This document shows, piece by piece, positions 1 to 5,910 of a stretch of DNA of 5,910 nt. The DNA is from UBA6120 sp964495145. GTDB taxonomy: Bacteria; Bacillota_I; Bacilli_A; RFN20; CAG-826. Position 1 is the first letter of the stretch. Every line of letters starts with the position of its first letter. The position numbers and the translations under genes are program-made. The notes under the pieces are model-generated. The model was not told the origin of the DNA. It did no database searches and worked only from the letters and a program-made list of their open reading frames with translations. The stretch is from NCBI GenBank assembly GCA_964495145.1, contig CAZBUP010000050.1:1-5910 (forward strand), read 5' to 3'.

Positions 1-575
1 GTTTCCAAGCTGACATCGATATCGTCGTCGACGCCTTTATTGACGCTCATGGAGGCGATGCGTCCGTTGGCGTCGATTCGGACTTGGTCGCCGTTGACGA
101 AGGCCATCTTGCCGTCGCTGATGTGGGCGGTCACGATGGTGATGTCGGCCCGCCGCGCTTCGTGGGCGGCAATGACCGGGCGGAAGTCAAGCGGATAGAC
201 GATATGGGCCGGGGCAATCACGAAGAGATCCGGCTTCGCGTTGAAGAAGATCCAATCGTTGGCCATGATGTTGTTGATGTCGTGGTTATAGTGCGGGACG
301 TGGGCCAGCTTCTCGTTGTACATGATCGCCTCGTAGCCGAGTTTGGTGTTCGTGTTCCAAACGTTGGTATTGCCCATGTGCTTTAAAATCGAACGGGGAT
401 GGTTTTTGACCAGTATCCCGACTTCGTCGATGCCCGAATTCGAGAAATTCGACAAGGTGAAATCAATGAAGGCGTACCGGCCCAAAAATGAGGTTGAGGC
501 GATTGGCCGGGCATGGGTCAATTCGTTTAACCCGGCCCCGGAATGCAAATTGCAAAGTCCCATTACTTTTTTCAT
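1..575 (-). CDS. glgD: Glucose-1-phosphate adenylyltransferase regulatory subunit GlgD, 5' part (runs off left edge)
   Basis: The first 191 codons are present; the gene continues beyond position 1. Translation from the ATG at 575 begins MKKVMGLCNL and has the nucleotidyltransferase fold hallmarks of the ADP-glucose pyrophosphorylase family: RPIASTSFLGRYAFIDFTLS at about residues 23-42, then SNSGIDEVGILV at 45-56 and a NTNVWN segment at 69-74. The glycine-rich AGGKGTRL loop seen in the neighbouring GlgC is replaced by NLHSGAGLNEL. The SGDHIY motif is replaced by APAHIV (121-126), so the catalytic aspartate position is alanine. This is typical of GlgD, which in Bacillota pairs with GlgC in a heterotetramer and raises its activity rather than catalysing by itself. 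It follows glgC by 11 bases, with a GGGGAG ribosome binding site, so co-transcription is very likely. The C-terminal beta-helix domain should lie outside the window. Confidence 0.93.
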   Translation of the reverse strand, partial: MKKVMGLCNLHSGAGLNELTHARPIASTSFLGRYAFIDFTLSNFSNSGIDEVGILVKNHPRSILKHMGNTNVWNTNTKLGYEAIMYNEKLAHVPHYNHDINNIMANDWIFFNAKPDLFVIAPAHIVYPLDFRPVIAAHEARRADITIVTAHISDGKMAFVNGDQVRIDANGRIASMSVNKGVDDDIDVSLE

Positions 576-580
576 AAGCG

Positions 581-586
581 CTCCCC
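581..586 (-). promoter_or_regulatory. Ribosome binding site of glgD
   Basis: GGGGAG lies 5 bases before the ATG at 575, inside the 11-base gap after the glgC stop codon. It supports that start and indicates translation from the glgC-glgD message. Confidence 0.7.
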
Positions 587-1702
587 TTATTTGGCCACCA
601 AGGCGATCTCGGCGCTGCCGTCGACGATGGCGTCTGGGGCGACGACGACTTCGCTGGCGACGATGGCCTTGTGGACGCGAGCCCCCTTCTTGACGGTGAC
701 GCCCGGCATGATGACGCTATCGGAGACGTGAGCCCCCTCTTCGATGACCACTTCGTTGAAGATGACGCTATGCTCGACGTGGCCTAAGATGATCGCCCCT
801 TGGTTGACCATCGAATTGACGATGGAGGCTTGCTTGCCGACGTATTGGGGCACGCTATGAGTATCTTCGGAGAAGATTTTCAAATCGTCTTCGTTCAAAT
901 ACAAATCGAGCGCTGCCTCGTCATCGATCAAATCCATGTTGGCCGACCATAATGAGGCGATGGTGCCGACGTCTTTCCAATACCCGCAATGGCGATAAGC
1001 CAAGAGCCTTTTCTTCTTGCTTAATAGATACGGAATCACGTCTTTGCCAAAGTCATGGTCGGATTTTTCGGCTTTGGCGTCCAACGTCAACGCTTGCTTT
1101 AAAACCTTGTAAGTGAAGATGTAGATGCCCATCGAAGCCAAGGTCGAGGTCGGTTTGGCCGGCTTTTCGGCGAAGGCGGTGATCATCATGTCGGCGTCGA
1201 CGCTCATGATGCCAAAGCGTGAGGCCTCTTCGATCGGCACATTCAATACGGCCACGGTCAAATCGGCGTCATGTTGCTGATGGGCTTCGAGCATGGCTTC
1301 GTAATTCATCTTGTAGATATGGTCGCCCGATAAGATCAAGACGTATTCGGGATTGAGGCTATCGAGGAAATCGAGGTTTTGGTAGATGGCGTCGGCCGTG
1401 CCTTTGTACCAGGCCGCTCCCTTTTCGGTTTGTCGGGGCGGCAGCGAAGAGGTCAGCGAACGGACGCCGTTCAGCCCCCATTTTTCCCCATTGCCGATAT
1501 AGGTGTTCAAAAAGACCGATTCGTACTGGGTCAAGACGCCGACCGTGTCGATGTGGCTATTGGCGCAGTTGGACAGCGGAAAATCGATGATGCGGTATTT
1601 TCCGCCGAAAGAGACGGCCGGTTTGGCGATTTTGCGCGTCAAAGCTTCTAGACGCGTGCCTTTGCCTCCGGCTAAGAGCATGGCGACGATTTCTTTGGCC
1701 AT
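587..1702 (-). CDS. glgC: Glucose-1-phosphate adenylyltransferase (ADP-glucose pyrophosphorylase), catalytic subunit GlgC
   Basis: This cytosolic enzyme makes ADP-glucose and pyrophosphate from ATP and glucose-1-phosphate, the committed step of bacterial glycogen synthesis. The 371-residue product is close to the usual length for Bacillota GlgC. Visible motifs in order are: the nucleotide loop AGGKGTRL (11-18); AKPAVSFGGKYRIIDFPLSN (26-45); WYKGTADAIYQN (98-109); SGDHIYKM (125-132), whose D127 matches the catalytic aspartate of the family; FGIM (163-166); the sugar-phosphate segment FAEKP (177-181); DFGKDVIP (217-224); and YWKDVGT (241-247). A C-terminal hexapeptide-type left-handed beta helix runs from about 285 to 365. 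The start is chosen at 1702 because GGAGG sits 7 bases upstream. An adjacent ATG at 1705 has only a 4-base spacing and would add a single Met. The frame stays open upstream to 1987, but that stretch overlaps the jetC C-terminus and is not GlgC-like. A candidate promoter lies just upstream, and glgD follows immediately. Confidence 0.97.
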   Translation of the reverse strand: MAKEIVAMLLAGGKGTRLEALTRKIAKPAVSFGGKYRIIDFPLSNCANSHIDTVGVLTQYESVFLNTYIGNGEKWGLNGVRSLTSSLPPRQTEKGAAWYKGTADAIYQNLDFLDSLNPEYVLILSGDHIYKMNYEAMLEAHQQHDADLTVAVLNVPIEEASRFGIMSVDADMMITAFAEKPAKPTSTLASMGIYIFTYKVLKQALTLDAKAEKSDHDFGKDVIPYLLSKKKRLLAYRHCGYWKDVGTIASLWSANMDLIDDEAALDLYLNEDDLKIFSEDTHSVPQYVGKQASIVNSMVNQGAIILGHVEHSVIFNEVVIEEGAHVSDSVIMPGVTVKKGARVHKAIVASEVVVAPDAIVDGSAEIALVAK

Positions 1703-1709
1703 CATCCGT

Positions 1710-1714
1710 CCTCC
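1710..1714 (-). promoter_or_regulatory. Ribosome binding site of glgC (decides start)
   Basis: GGAGG lies 7 bases before the ATG at 1702 and 4 bases before the ATG at 1705. The spacing favours the second ATG, giving MAKEIVAM as the N-terminus. Confidence 0.7.
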
Positions 1715-1739
1715 GTCGTAATGAAAATCGGCTGCTTTG

Positions 1740-1768
1740 ATTGTAGCATAGCCCCGATTAATTGACCG
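1740..1768 (-). promoter_or_regulatory. Candidate extended -10 promoter for glgC-glgD
   Basis: On the minus strand TGCTACAAT occupies 1740-1748. It is an extended -10 (TG, one base, then TACAAT, five of six matches to TATAAT). Seventeen bases upstream is only a weak -35-like hexamer, CGGTCA (1763-1768, three of six matches), as expected if the TG extension compensates. Transcription would start near 1733, leaving a leader of about 30 bases before the glgC start. The -35 and spacer lie over the jetC stop codon and an inverted repeat. This is a prediction by eye with no experimental support. Confidence 0.5.
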
Positions 1769-1773
1769 GGGCT
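1750..1773 (-). terminator. GC-rich inverted repeat at the jetC 3' end (terminator-like hairpin or operator)
   Basis: The arms AGCCCCG and CGGGGCT are perfect 7-base complements around a 10-base centre. In minus-strand RNA a G-U and a U-A pair can extend the stem to 9 pairs, closing on a 6-base loop. The TAA stop of jetC falls within the hairpin. No U-tract follows on the minus strand (the next bases are ATGCTACAAT), so it is not a canonical intrinsic terminator for jetC. On the plus strand a short T-run does follow. Because it also covers the putative -35 and spacer of the glgC promoter, it could instead be a protein-binding palindrome. The repeat itself is certain; its role is not. Confidence 0.4.
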
Positions 1774-4700
1774 TTTCCGAATTTGTTAAGTTTGTCGACT
1801 TCGGCGTACAAATGGACGCGCGAAGCGTTCTTGTCGCGCAAGACGACCAATGTTTGGTCGACCAAGGCCGAGATGTCGGCCACCTTGTCGCTTGGGGCCG
1901 AAAGGATGGTTTGGAACCCAAAGACGCGCAGGAGCCGGACCGCTTCCTGAATCCGGCCGCGGTCCATCTTCGAGAAGGCTTCATCAAAGATGATCAAGCG
2001 AATCGAGTTGGCCAATTCCCCGCTTTCCTGGATGCGGTACAATTGGGCGAAGCTCGCCAAGACCGAGATGTAGAACGGGGTTTGGGTTTCGCCGCCCGAC
2101 TTCTTCTTGATAACCTTGCTCAAATGTTGGGCGACCCCTTCCTTGTTGGTGACGATCAAGTCGAAGTCGAGGTAACTCCGATAGTCGGTGAACTTGGCGA
2201 CGTTTTCGAGAATGGCGCTGTTGGCGTCCCCGCGCCCGACGTCGACGATCTGTTTGAAAAGATCGTTCATCACGTCGGCGTATTTTTCAAGGAACGGCGA
2301 ATCGTCTTCGCCGAGGTTTAAAAGCAAATCGTCTTTGATCATGTCGTAGTAGCGATGGTATTGGGCGCTCGGCTTGACCGTGAATTGATAGGTGTCGTTG
2401 CCGAACGTGGCCGCCTTAAGGGCTCCGTTCAAGTCTTCGATTTGATCGATGACGCTATCGATGGCACCCCGCAGTTTGGAGATGAAATCGTCCTTGAACT
2501 GCTTGGTGGCTTTGGCGTAGGCGTCGGCGATTTTTTCTTGATACTGCGGCAGTTTGACGTCGCGCATCTCGACGAGTTCAGTGTCATAAAGAAGGTTTTC
2601 GGTGCTTTCGGTGTCGAGCGTCAACCGATAATCCCGCACGTATTCGCGACGAAGTCGCGTCAATTGGCCGAACAGGTTGGTGACCAGATATTGGACGTTG
2701 CTCAAGTTGGTATGGTATTCCCCGACGATGTCAAGGTAGGATTTGCCCTCGAGCCGCAGCCGTTCGAACAGCGGCAAGCCTTTCTCGGAGACCATGAAGG
2801 GATCGTAGGCGGTTTCTAGACGCTGGGTCCGTTCGTTGACTTTGGTTTTGGCGCCGGGGATCTTATCCTTGGACAAGGTTTCCATCGAGGCGATCAGGCG
2901 GCCTTTTTCTTCATTGAGACCGGCTTGGTCGGTCCGCAGGCCGGCAATGTCCTCGTCGATGTCCTTGATGCGCTGGTCGTAACTGGCGATTTGGCTTAAG
3001 TCGTGCTTGCCGAGTTCGGCGTCGACGTAGGCGAGCGTTTGCTCCAGGCCGCGGATGTCCCGGGACCGGGCCAACGTGGCGAGCGAACTCGTCATTTCAT
3101 AACTGTTGATCAATTCGAGGCCATTGGCCTGGCTGACGATTTCGTTCAACTTTTTGAGTTCGTTGGCCAAGCGGTTATTATGGATGATCTCTTGTTGCTT
3201 GAGGGCCATCTGCTCTTCGCTGATGCGCCGGCCGATATAGTGAATCTTATAGGTGTTGGGATGGAGTCGACCCAAAGTGAAGTTGCGGTAAATGTCGGTG
3301 TCCGGGGTAATGCCGTTTCCGGAAGAACGGGCTTCCTGCGGCGTTTTGCATTTTTTCAGGCGCCCGATCAAAAAGTTGACATAAGCTTGGGCCCCTTCGT
3401 GGTCGGTGACGATTTCTTCGGCCAGGGAGTTGATTTCGGCCACGTAATTGCGGTCGATCAAAGCGCCGATGTCGACGAGTTGCGTCCCGTAGAAACGATA
3501 CTTTTCCATCAGGCCCTTAAAAATGTCGTAAGCCTTGAGATAATGCTCTTCGGGCACGATCAAATTGAATTTTTGGTTGTGGAGATAGCCTTCGATGGCA
3601 TTGGCCCAGACCGGATTCTTGACGTCGATCAAATCGGCGAGGATCGACACCTCGACGTCGCGACGGGTTTCTTCCGACAACCGGGCCGTCAGTTCGCGCT
3701 TGATGGACAGGAGGGCGAATTCATAGGGTTTGCCGCCTTGGCGCATGTTGGCTTCTTCCTGCTTCAAGGTGGCGGTGGCTTGATCGAGGGCCAGCATGGT
3801 TCGGGCCAAGTTGACCGAAGTGACCGAGACCGCTTGCTTGAATTTGGTCAGCCCTTCGCGCCAGGCGTTCAGTTCATTGATGTCGATGCTGTCGATTCGC
3901 TCAATCGAGAATGATTCGAGCTTCAGCGATTGGGAGGCGACGGCTTCGCTCACGTCGAGAAGTTTGCGCAGGTCGTCGGCCCGTTCGCTATCGAGCAGCC
4001 GCAAATCGAGGGCGGCCACGCCTTCGACCAAGGCATGCCCAATCGTGGCGTAGTTGGTGGCGTAGTGGCGGAGGTTCGTCAAGATGCCGTTGATCTCGTC
4101 GACGAGGGATTTGAGTTTTTGGGTAGTCGTCTTCTTGGTCTCTTGGAGCTCGTCGGTCAGTTTGTAGGCGTCGGAATTGACGCGATCGGCGATGAGCCGG
4201 TACTTTTTCTTTTCCAGTTCCGAGATGTTGCTGGAGACGTCGGCTAGGTCGATGTCGATACCAGCCAGTCTTTCCTTGGCCTTTTGAAGCTGTAAAACGT
4301 AGGTTTCGAGCGTTTCTTTATCGATGTGAAGTTCGCTATTATCGATTAAGTAGGAAAAAATGTCGAAGTTTTCCTTATGGCCGGCATAGGCTTGATAGGT
4401 CCGCTCGATTTCTTCGAGGCGGTCGATCCGCTGCTGCATCATCTGGGCTTCGGTTTCGAGTTTCTTGTATTGGATGATGTTTTCCTGCATCGGCTCGATA
4501 TTGACGTTGGCTTGCGGGTCACACACATATTCGGTAATGAACGTCTCGATGTCGGTGATCGGGGTGAAGCTGACGGCTTTTTTCAACAAGGAGAAATATT
4601 TGTCCTTCAGCCCGCCGAAGCGGCGCTTGATCGTTTCGGTGTACTGCCGGTTCGAATCGAAGAACTTGTGGGCCTCGGGATAATTGTCCTTCAAAAAACG

Positions 4701-5156
4701 TGATAGATTCTTGTATTCCATCGGCACGTTGTTTTCGATGAATTCGTTGCCGGGGATCTTGTCTTCCAGTAGGAAGAAGCGGTGCTCTTCGCTATTGTCT
4801 TCGAAGCAATCGAACACGCAGCCGAAGGTAAAGCTTTTCTCGGTTTTGTCGTCGAAGAACTCCATGGCCAGGTACGAGGTGAAGCGACCGGTCCGCAAGT
4901 AATTGAACCCGCCTTCCTCGGCATCGCCGAGTTCTCCCTTTAAATAACCTTTCAAAGTCCGGGTCGACTTGTCGCTGGCGGCTTTGTTGAAATAGCGGCC
5001 GGTGGTGTCCCCCAGCAAGATCAGCTGCATGGCGTCGATCAAGGTCGATTTGCCAGATGCGTTCAAACCCGTCAAGAAAACGATTGGTTCAAAGGTAATG
5101 GTTTCGTTCCAAAAGTAGTGCCAGTTGATGATTTTCATTTTCCGTAGGAGTTTCAT
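1758..5156 (-). CDS. jetC: JetC-like SMC/MukB-family ATPase of a Wadjet-type condensin complex
   Basis: This 1132-residue protein has SMC architecture. The N-terminal ATPase half contains INWHYFWNE (10-18) and the Walker A loop GLNASGKST (30-38). A first coiled-coil arm runs from about 225 to 490. A globular hinge-like region at about 498-645 includes DVKNPVWANAIEGYL and FNLIVPEEHY. A second arm runs from about 645 to 910. The C-terminal ATPase half carries the signature KSGGETQTPFY (1019-1029), Walker B RLIIFDEAF (1053-1061, catalytic E1059) and the D-loop SKMD. Length and motif order fit JetC of Wadjet, a MukB relative, in which ATP-driven loop extrusion senses small circular DNA. SbcC/Rad50 is less likely because there is no CxxC zinc hook at the apex and the neighbours are jetA and jetB. 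The start overlaps the jetB stop as ATGA; a second Met at codon 7 (5138) is possible but has no good ribosome site. jetD would normally follow, but glgC does instead. Confidence 0.93.
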   Translation of the reverse strand: MKLLRKMKIINWHYFWNETITFEPIVFLTGLNASGKSTLIDAMQLILLGDTTGRYFNKAASDKSTRTLKGYLKGELGDAEEGGFNYLRTGRFTSYLAMEFFDDKTEKSFTFGCVFDCFEDNSEEHRFFLLEDKIPGNEFIENNVPMEYKNLSRFLKDNYPEAHKFFDSNRQYTETIKRRFGGLKDKYFSLLKKAVSFTPITDIETFITEYVCDPQANVNIEPMQENIIQYKKLETEAQMMQQRIDRLEEIERTYQAYAGHKENFDIFSYLIDNSELHIDKETLETYVLQLQKAKERLAGIDIDLADVSSNISELEKKKYRLIADRVNSDAYKLTDELQETKKTTTQKLKSLVDEINGILTNLRHYATNYATIGHALVEGVAALDLRLLDSERADDLRKLLDVSEAVASQSLKLESFSIERIDSIDINELNAWREGLTKFKQAVSVTSVNLARTMLALDQATATLKQEEANMRQGGKPYEFALLSIKRELTARLSEETRRDVEVSILADLIDVKNPVWANAIEGYLHNQKFNLIVPEEHYLKAYDIFKGLMEKYRFYGTQLVDIGALIDRNYVAEINSLAEEIVTDHEGAQAYVNFLIGRLKKCKTPQEARSSGNGITPDTDIYRNFTLGRLHPNTYKIHYIGRRISEEQMALKQQEIIHNNRLANELKKLNEIVSQANGLELINSYEMTSSLATLARSRDIRGLEQTLAYVDAELGKHDLSQIASYDQRIKDIDEDIAGLRTDQAGLNEEKGRLIASMETLSKDKIPGAKTKVNERTQRLETAYDPFMVSEKGLPLFERLRLEGKSYLDIVGEYHTNLSNVQYLVTNLFGQLTRLRREYVRDYRLTLDTESTENLLYDTELVEMRDVKLPQYQEKIADAYAKATKQFKDDFISKLRGAIDSVIDQIEDLNGALKAATFGNDTYQFTVKPSAQYHRYYDMIKDDLLLNLGEDDSPFLEKYADVMNDLFKQIVDVGRGDANSAILENVAKFTDYRSYLDFDLIVTNKEGVAQHLSKVIKKKSGGETQTPFYISVLASFAQLYRIQESGELANSIRLIIFDEAFSKMDRGRIQEAVRLLRVFGFQTILSAPSDKVADISALVDQTLVVLRDKNASRVHLYAEVDKLNKFGKAPVN

Positions 5157-5788
5157 AAGTCGCTGTCTTCTCCTTCTTCGGTGGTCTTCATCTGTTCGAG
5201 GGCCTCGGCCATCATGACGATTTTCTGGTTATCGATGGCGTAGATGATCGAGGGCAGGATGTAGAAACTGACGTTACCCTCGTCATAGGAGCCGCTGACT
5301 TTGGCGATGATGTTGTGGGTGGTCAGGAAGCGGAGTCCGCGTCCGATCAAGCGCCCGGTCAGTTTCTTTCCCGACAAGGTGATCCCGTAATCGAGCATTG
5401 TCTTGATAAGGGTCGGCGTCGTCATGTAAATCGACTCCCCGGTCTGGCTGCTTTGGTTCTTTTCGTTTTCATAGACGAGACGCAGGGTGAAAAGCAAAAG
5501 ACTCGTTTCGCGGTCGATCCGCAGGCGATTGCTTTCATAGCTGTTCGACAAGGTGAAGACGCCGTTTAAGACGTCCTTGTCGAGGGTCCAGCCCGAGAAC
5601 TTGAGGTAATCGCCCACCAAATCATAGAACCGCTCGAGAAAGCGGTAGTCCGGATTGATTTTCATGGCCCGTTCCTTGGAATCGAACATGTCGCGGACGA
5701 TGAACGATTTCAAGAGCAAGGCATTGACCACGCGGGCAAATTCGGTTTGGTCGGCCCCGGCCAGTTTTTGATATTCGGTTTCGAACAT
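5153..5788 (-). CDS. jetB: JetB-like protein (DUF4194, MukE-like winged-helix subunit)
   Basis: The 211-residue product resembles the DUF4194 family, the MukE/KITE-like accessory subunit of Wadjet complexes. Such subunits bind the kleisin JetA and bridge it to the JetC heads. Typical segments are VNALLLKSFIVRDMFD (21-36), an NPDYRFLERFYDLVGDYLKF stretch (45-64) and RLRIDRETSLLLFTLRLVYE (88-107). A predicted winged-helix region at about 120-190 includes TPTLIKTMLDYGI and ends with a beta-hairpin VSGSYDEGNVSFYILPSI. The C-terminus is acidic (EEGEDSDL). There is no signal peptide or membrane segment, so it should be cytosolic and nucleoid-associated. It begins 4 bases after the jetA stop and its TGA overlaps the jetC ATG, implying translational coupling and balanced subunit supply. 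Family assignment is by recognised sequence features and gene order, not by a database search. Confidence 0.9.
   Translation of the reverse strand: MFETEYQKLAGADQTEFARVVNALLLKSFIVRDMFDSKERAMKINPDYRFLERFYDLVGDYLKFSGWTLDKDVLNGVFTLSNSYESNRLRIDRETSLLLFTLRLVYENEKNQSSQTGESIYMTTPTLIKTMLDYGITLSGKKLTGRLIGRGLRFLTTHNIIAKVSGSYDEGNVSFYILPSIIYAIDNQKIVMMAEALEQMKTTEEGEDSDL
5168..5174 (-). promoter_or_regulatory. Ribosome binding site of jetC inside the jetB 3' end
   Basis: AGGAGAA sits 11 bases before the ATG at 5156, within the last codons of jetB. The spacing is slightly long, but together with the ATGA overlap it supports a coupled start at 5156. Confidence 0.5.
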
Positions 5789-5792
5789 GGGA

Positions 5793-5910
5793 TCAGTTCC
5801 CCTTCCTTACAAATGTGAGTTCTGGCAGCAAATATGGTCCCGACACGATTTTACCGGTCCCGTTTTCGATATCGTAAAACGACAATCGGTCGTCTTTGTG
5901 GACGGTAGCC
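5793..5910 (-). CDS. jetA: JetA-like (MukF/kleisin-type) protein, C-terminal end only (runs off right edge)
   Basis: An open frame enters from the right edge and ends at TGA (5793-5795), giving the last 38 residues. These include DDRLSFYDIENGTGKIVSGP and then YLLPELTFVRKGN. The other minus-strand frame I read across this stretch closes early. The gene sits 4 bases before jetB and carries the jetB ribosome binding site in its final codons. In Wadjet operons the gene immediately before jetB is jetA, the kleisin subunit that links the two JetC heads and binds JetB (DUF5716-type in many Bacillota). The fragment is too short to show a domain, so identity rests mainly on position. Confidence 0.72.
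   Translation of the reverse strand, partial: ATVHKDDRLSFYDIENGTGKIVSGPYLLPELTFVRKGN
5799..5808 (-). promoter_or_regulatory. Ribosome binding site of jetB inside the jetA 3' end
   Basis: AAGGAAGGGG lies 10 bases before the jetB ATG at 5788 and overlaps the last jetA codons. It supports that start and a shared jetA-jetB-jetC message. Confidence 0.6.

Noticed and set aside
84..731. Small plus-strand frames (84-386, 343-693, 543-731) opposite glgD and glgC
   Set aside because: They are antisense to two well-recognised genes and lack recognisable protein features.
1703..1987. In-frame N-terminal extension of glgC into jetC
   Set aside because: The extra residues are a frame-shifted reading of the jetC 3' end (serine/arginine/threonine-rich, not GlgC-like). 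A good ribosome site and the canonical GlgC N-terminus place the start at 1702.
3003..3914. A 303-codon open frame on the plus strand opposite jetC
   Set aside because: It lies wholly antisense to jetC, which has clear SMC motifs in a continuous 1132-codon frame. Its translation looks like a mirror of jetC codons (rich in V, G, D, F) with no recognisable domain, and no convincing ribosome site was noted. Shorter plus-strand frames (for example 1812-2321, 2355-2819, 3930-4247) are the same kind of shadow.
4691..4924. A 77-codon minus-strand frame inside jetC
   Set aside because: It is an alternative frame of the jetC coding region, which is intact in its own frame. There is no sign of a programmed frameshift or independent start.
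1758..5156. SbcC/Rad50-type nuclease subunit as an alternative identity for the large ATPase
   Set aside because: No CxxC zinc hook is seen at the middle of the coiled coil and no SbcD/Mre11 partner is nearby. The JetA/JetB neighbours and the hinge-like central domain fit JetC better.
1..5910. CRISPR arrays, tRNA or rRNA genes, insertion sequences, attachment sites
   Set aside because: No regularly spaced repeats, structured RNA signatures, transposase frames or terminal repeats were seen. Almost the whole window is protein-coding.

Overview
All genes in this window lie on the minus strand, so the biological order runs from the right edge to the left. The order is: the end of a jetA-like gene, jetB, jetC, then glgC and the start of glgD. 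Base composition is moderate (about half G+C by eye). Ribosome binding sites are purine-rich (GGAGG, AAGGAAGGGG, GGGGAG). The GlgC/GlgD pair of ADP-glucose pyrophosphorylase subunits is typical of Bacillota. TGA ends two of the genes and TGG encodes the tryptophans I checked, so the standard code is in use and a TGA=Trp mollicute is unlikely. I cannot place the organism more finely than Bacillota.

Right part (about 1758-5910): a tightly packed cassette of a Wadjet-type SMC/condensin complex, related to MukBEF. The last 38 codons of a JetA (MukF/kleisin-like) gene are followed after 4 bases by jetB (MukE-like, DUF4194 type, 211 aa). jetB overlaps jetC (MukB-like SMC ATPase, 1132 aa) by 4 bases (ATGA). 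JetC has every expected ATPase element: Walker A at residues 30-38, an ABC signature around 1020-1023, Walker B at 1054-1059 and a D-loop. It also has two long coiled-coil arms around a globular hinge. In characterised Wadjet systems this complex extrudes DNA loops and presents closed circular plasmids to the nuclease JetD. The gene order normally continues jetC-jetD, but here jetC is followed directly by glgC and no jetD is visible in the window. That is the main point to follow up.

Left part (1-1702): glgC, a complete and apparently catalytic glucose-1-phosphate adenylyltransferase (371 aa), then after 11 bases the first 191 codons of glgD. GlgD is its non-catalytic-looking partner: the GGxGxRL nucleotide loop and the GDH aspartate are both missing. 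Together they should make ADP-glucose for glycogen synthesis.

The junction between the two parts is short (55 bases, 1703-1757). It holds a candidate extended -10 promoter for glgC, and a strong GC-rich inverted repeat spans the jetC stop codon and the putative -35/spacer. The two modules may therefore be separate transcription units that merely abut. There is no gene-free stretch longer than 300 bases.
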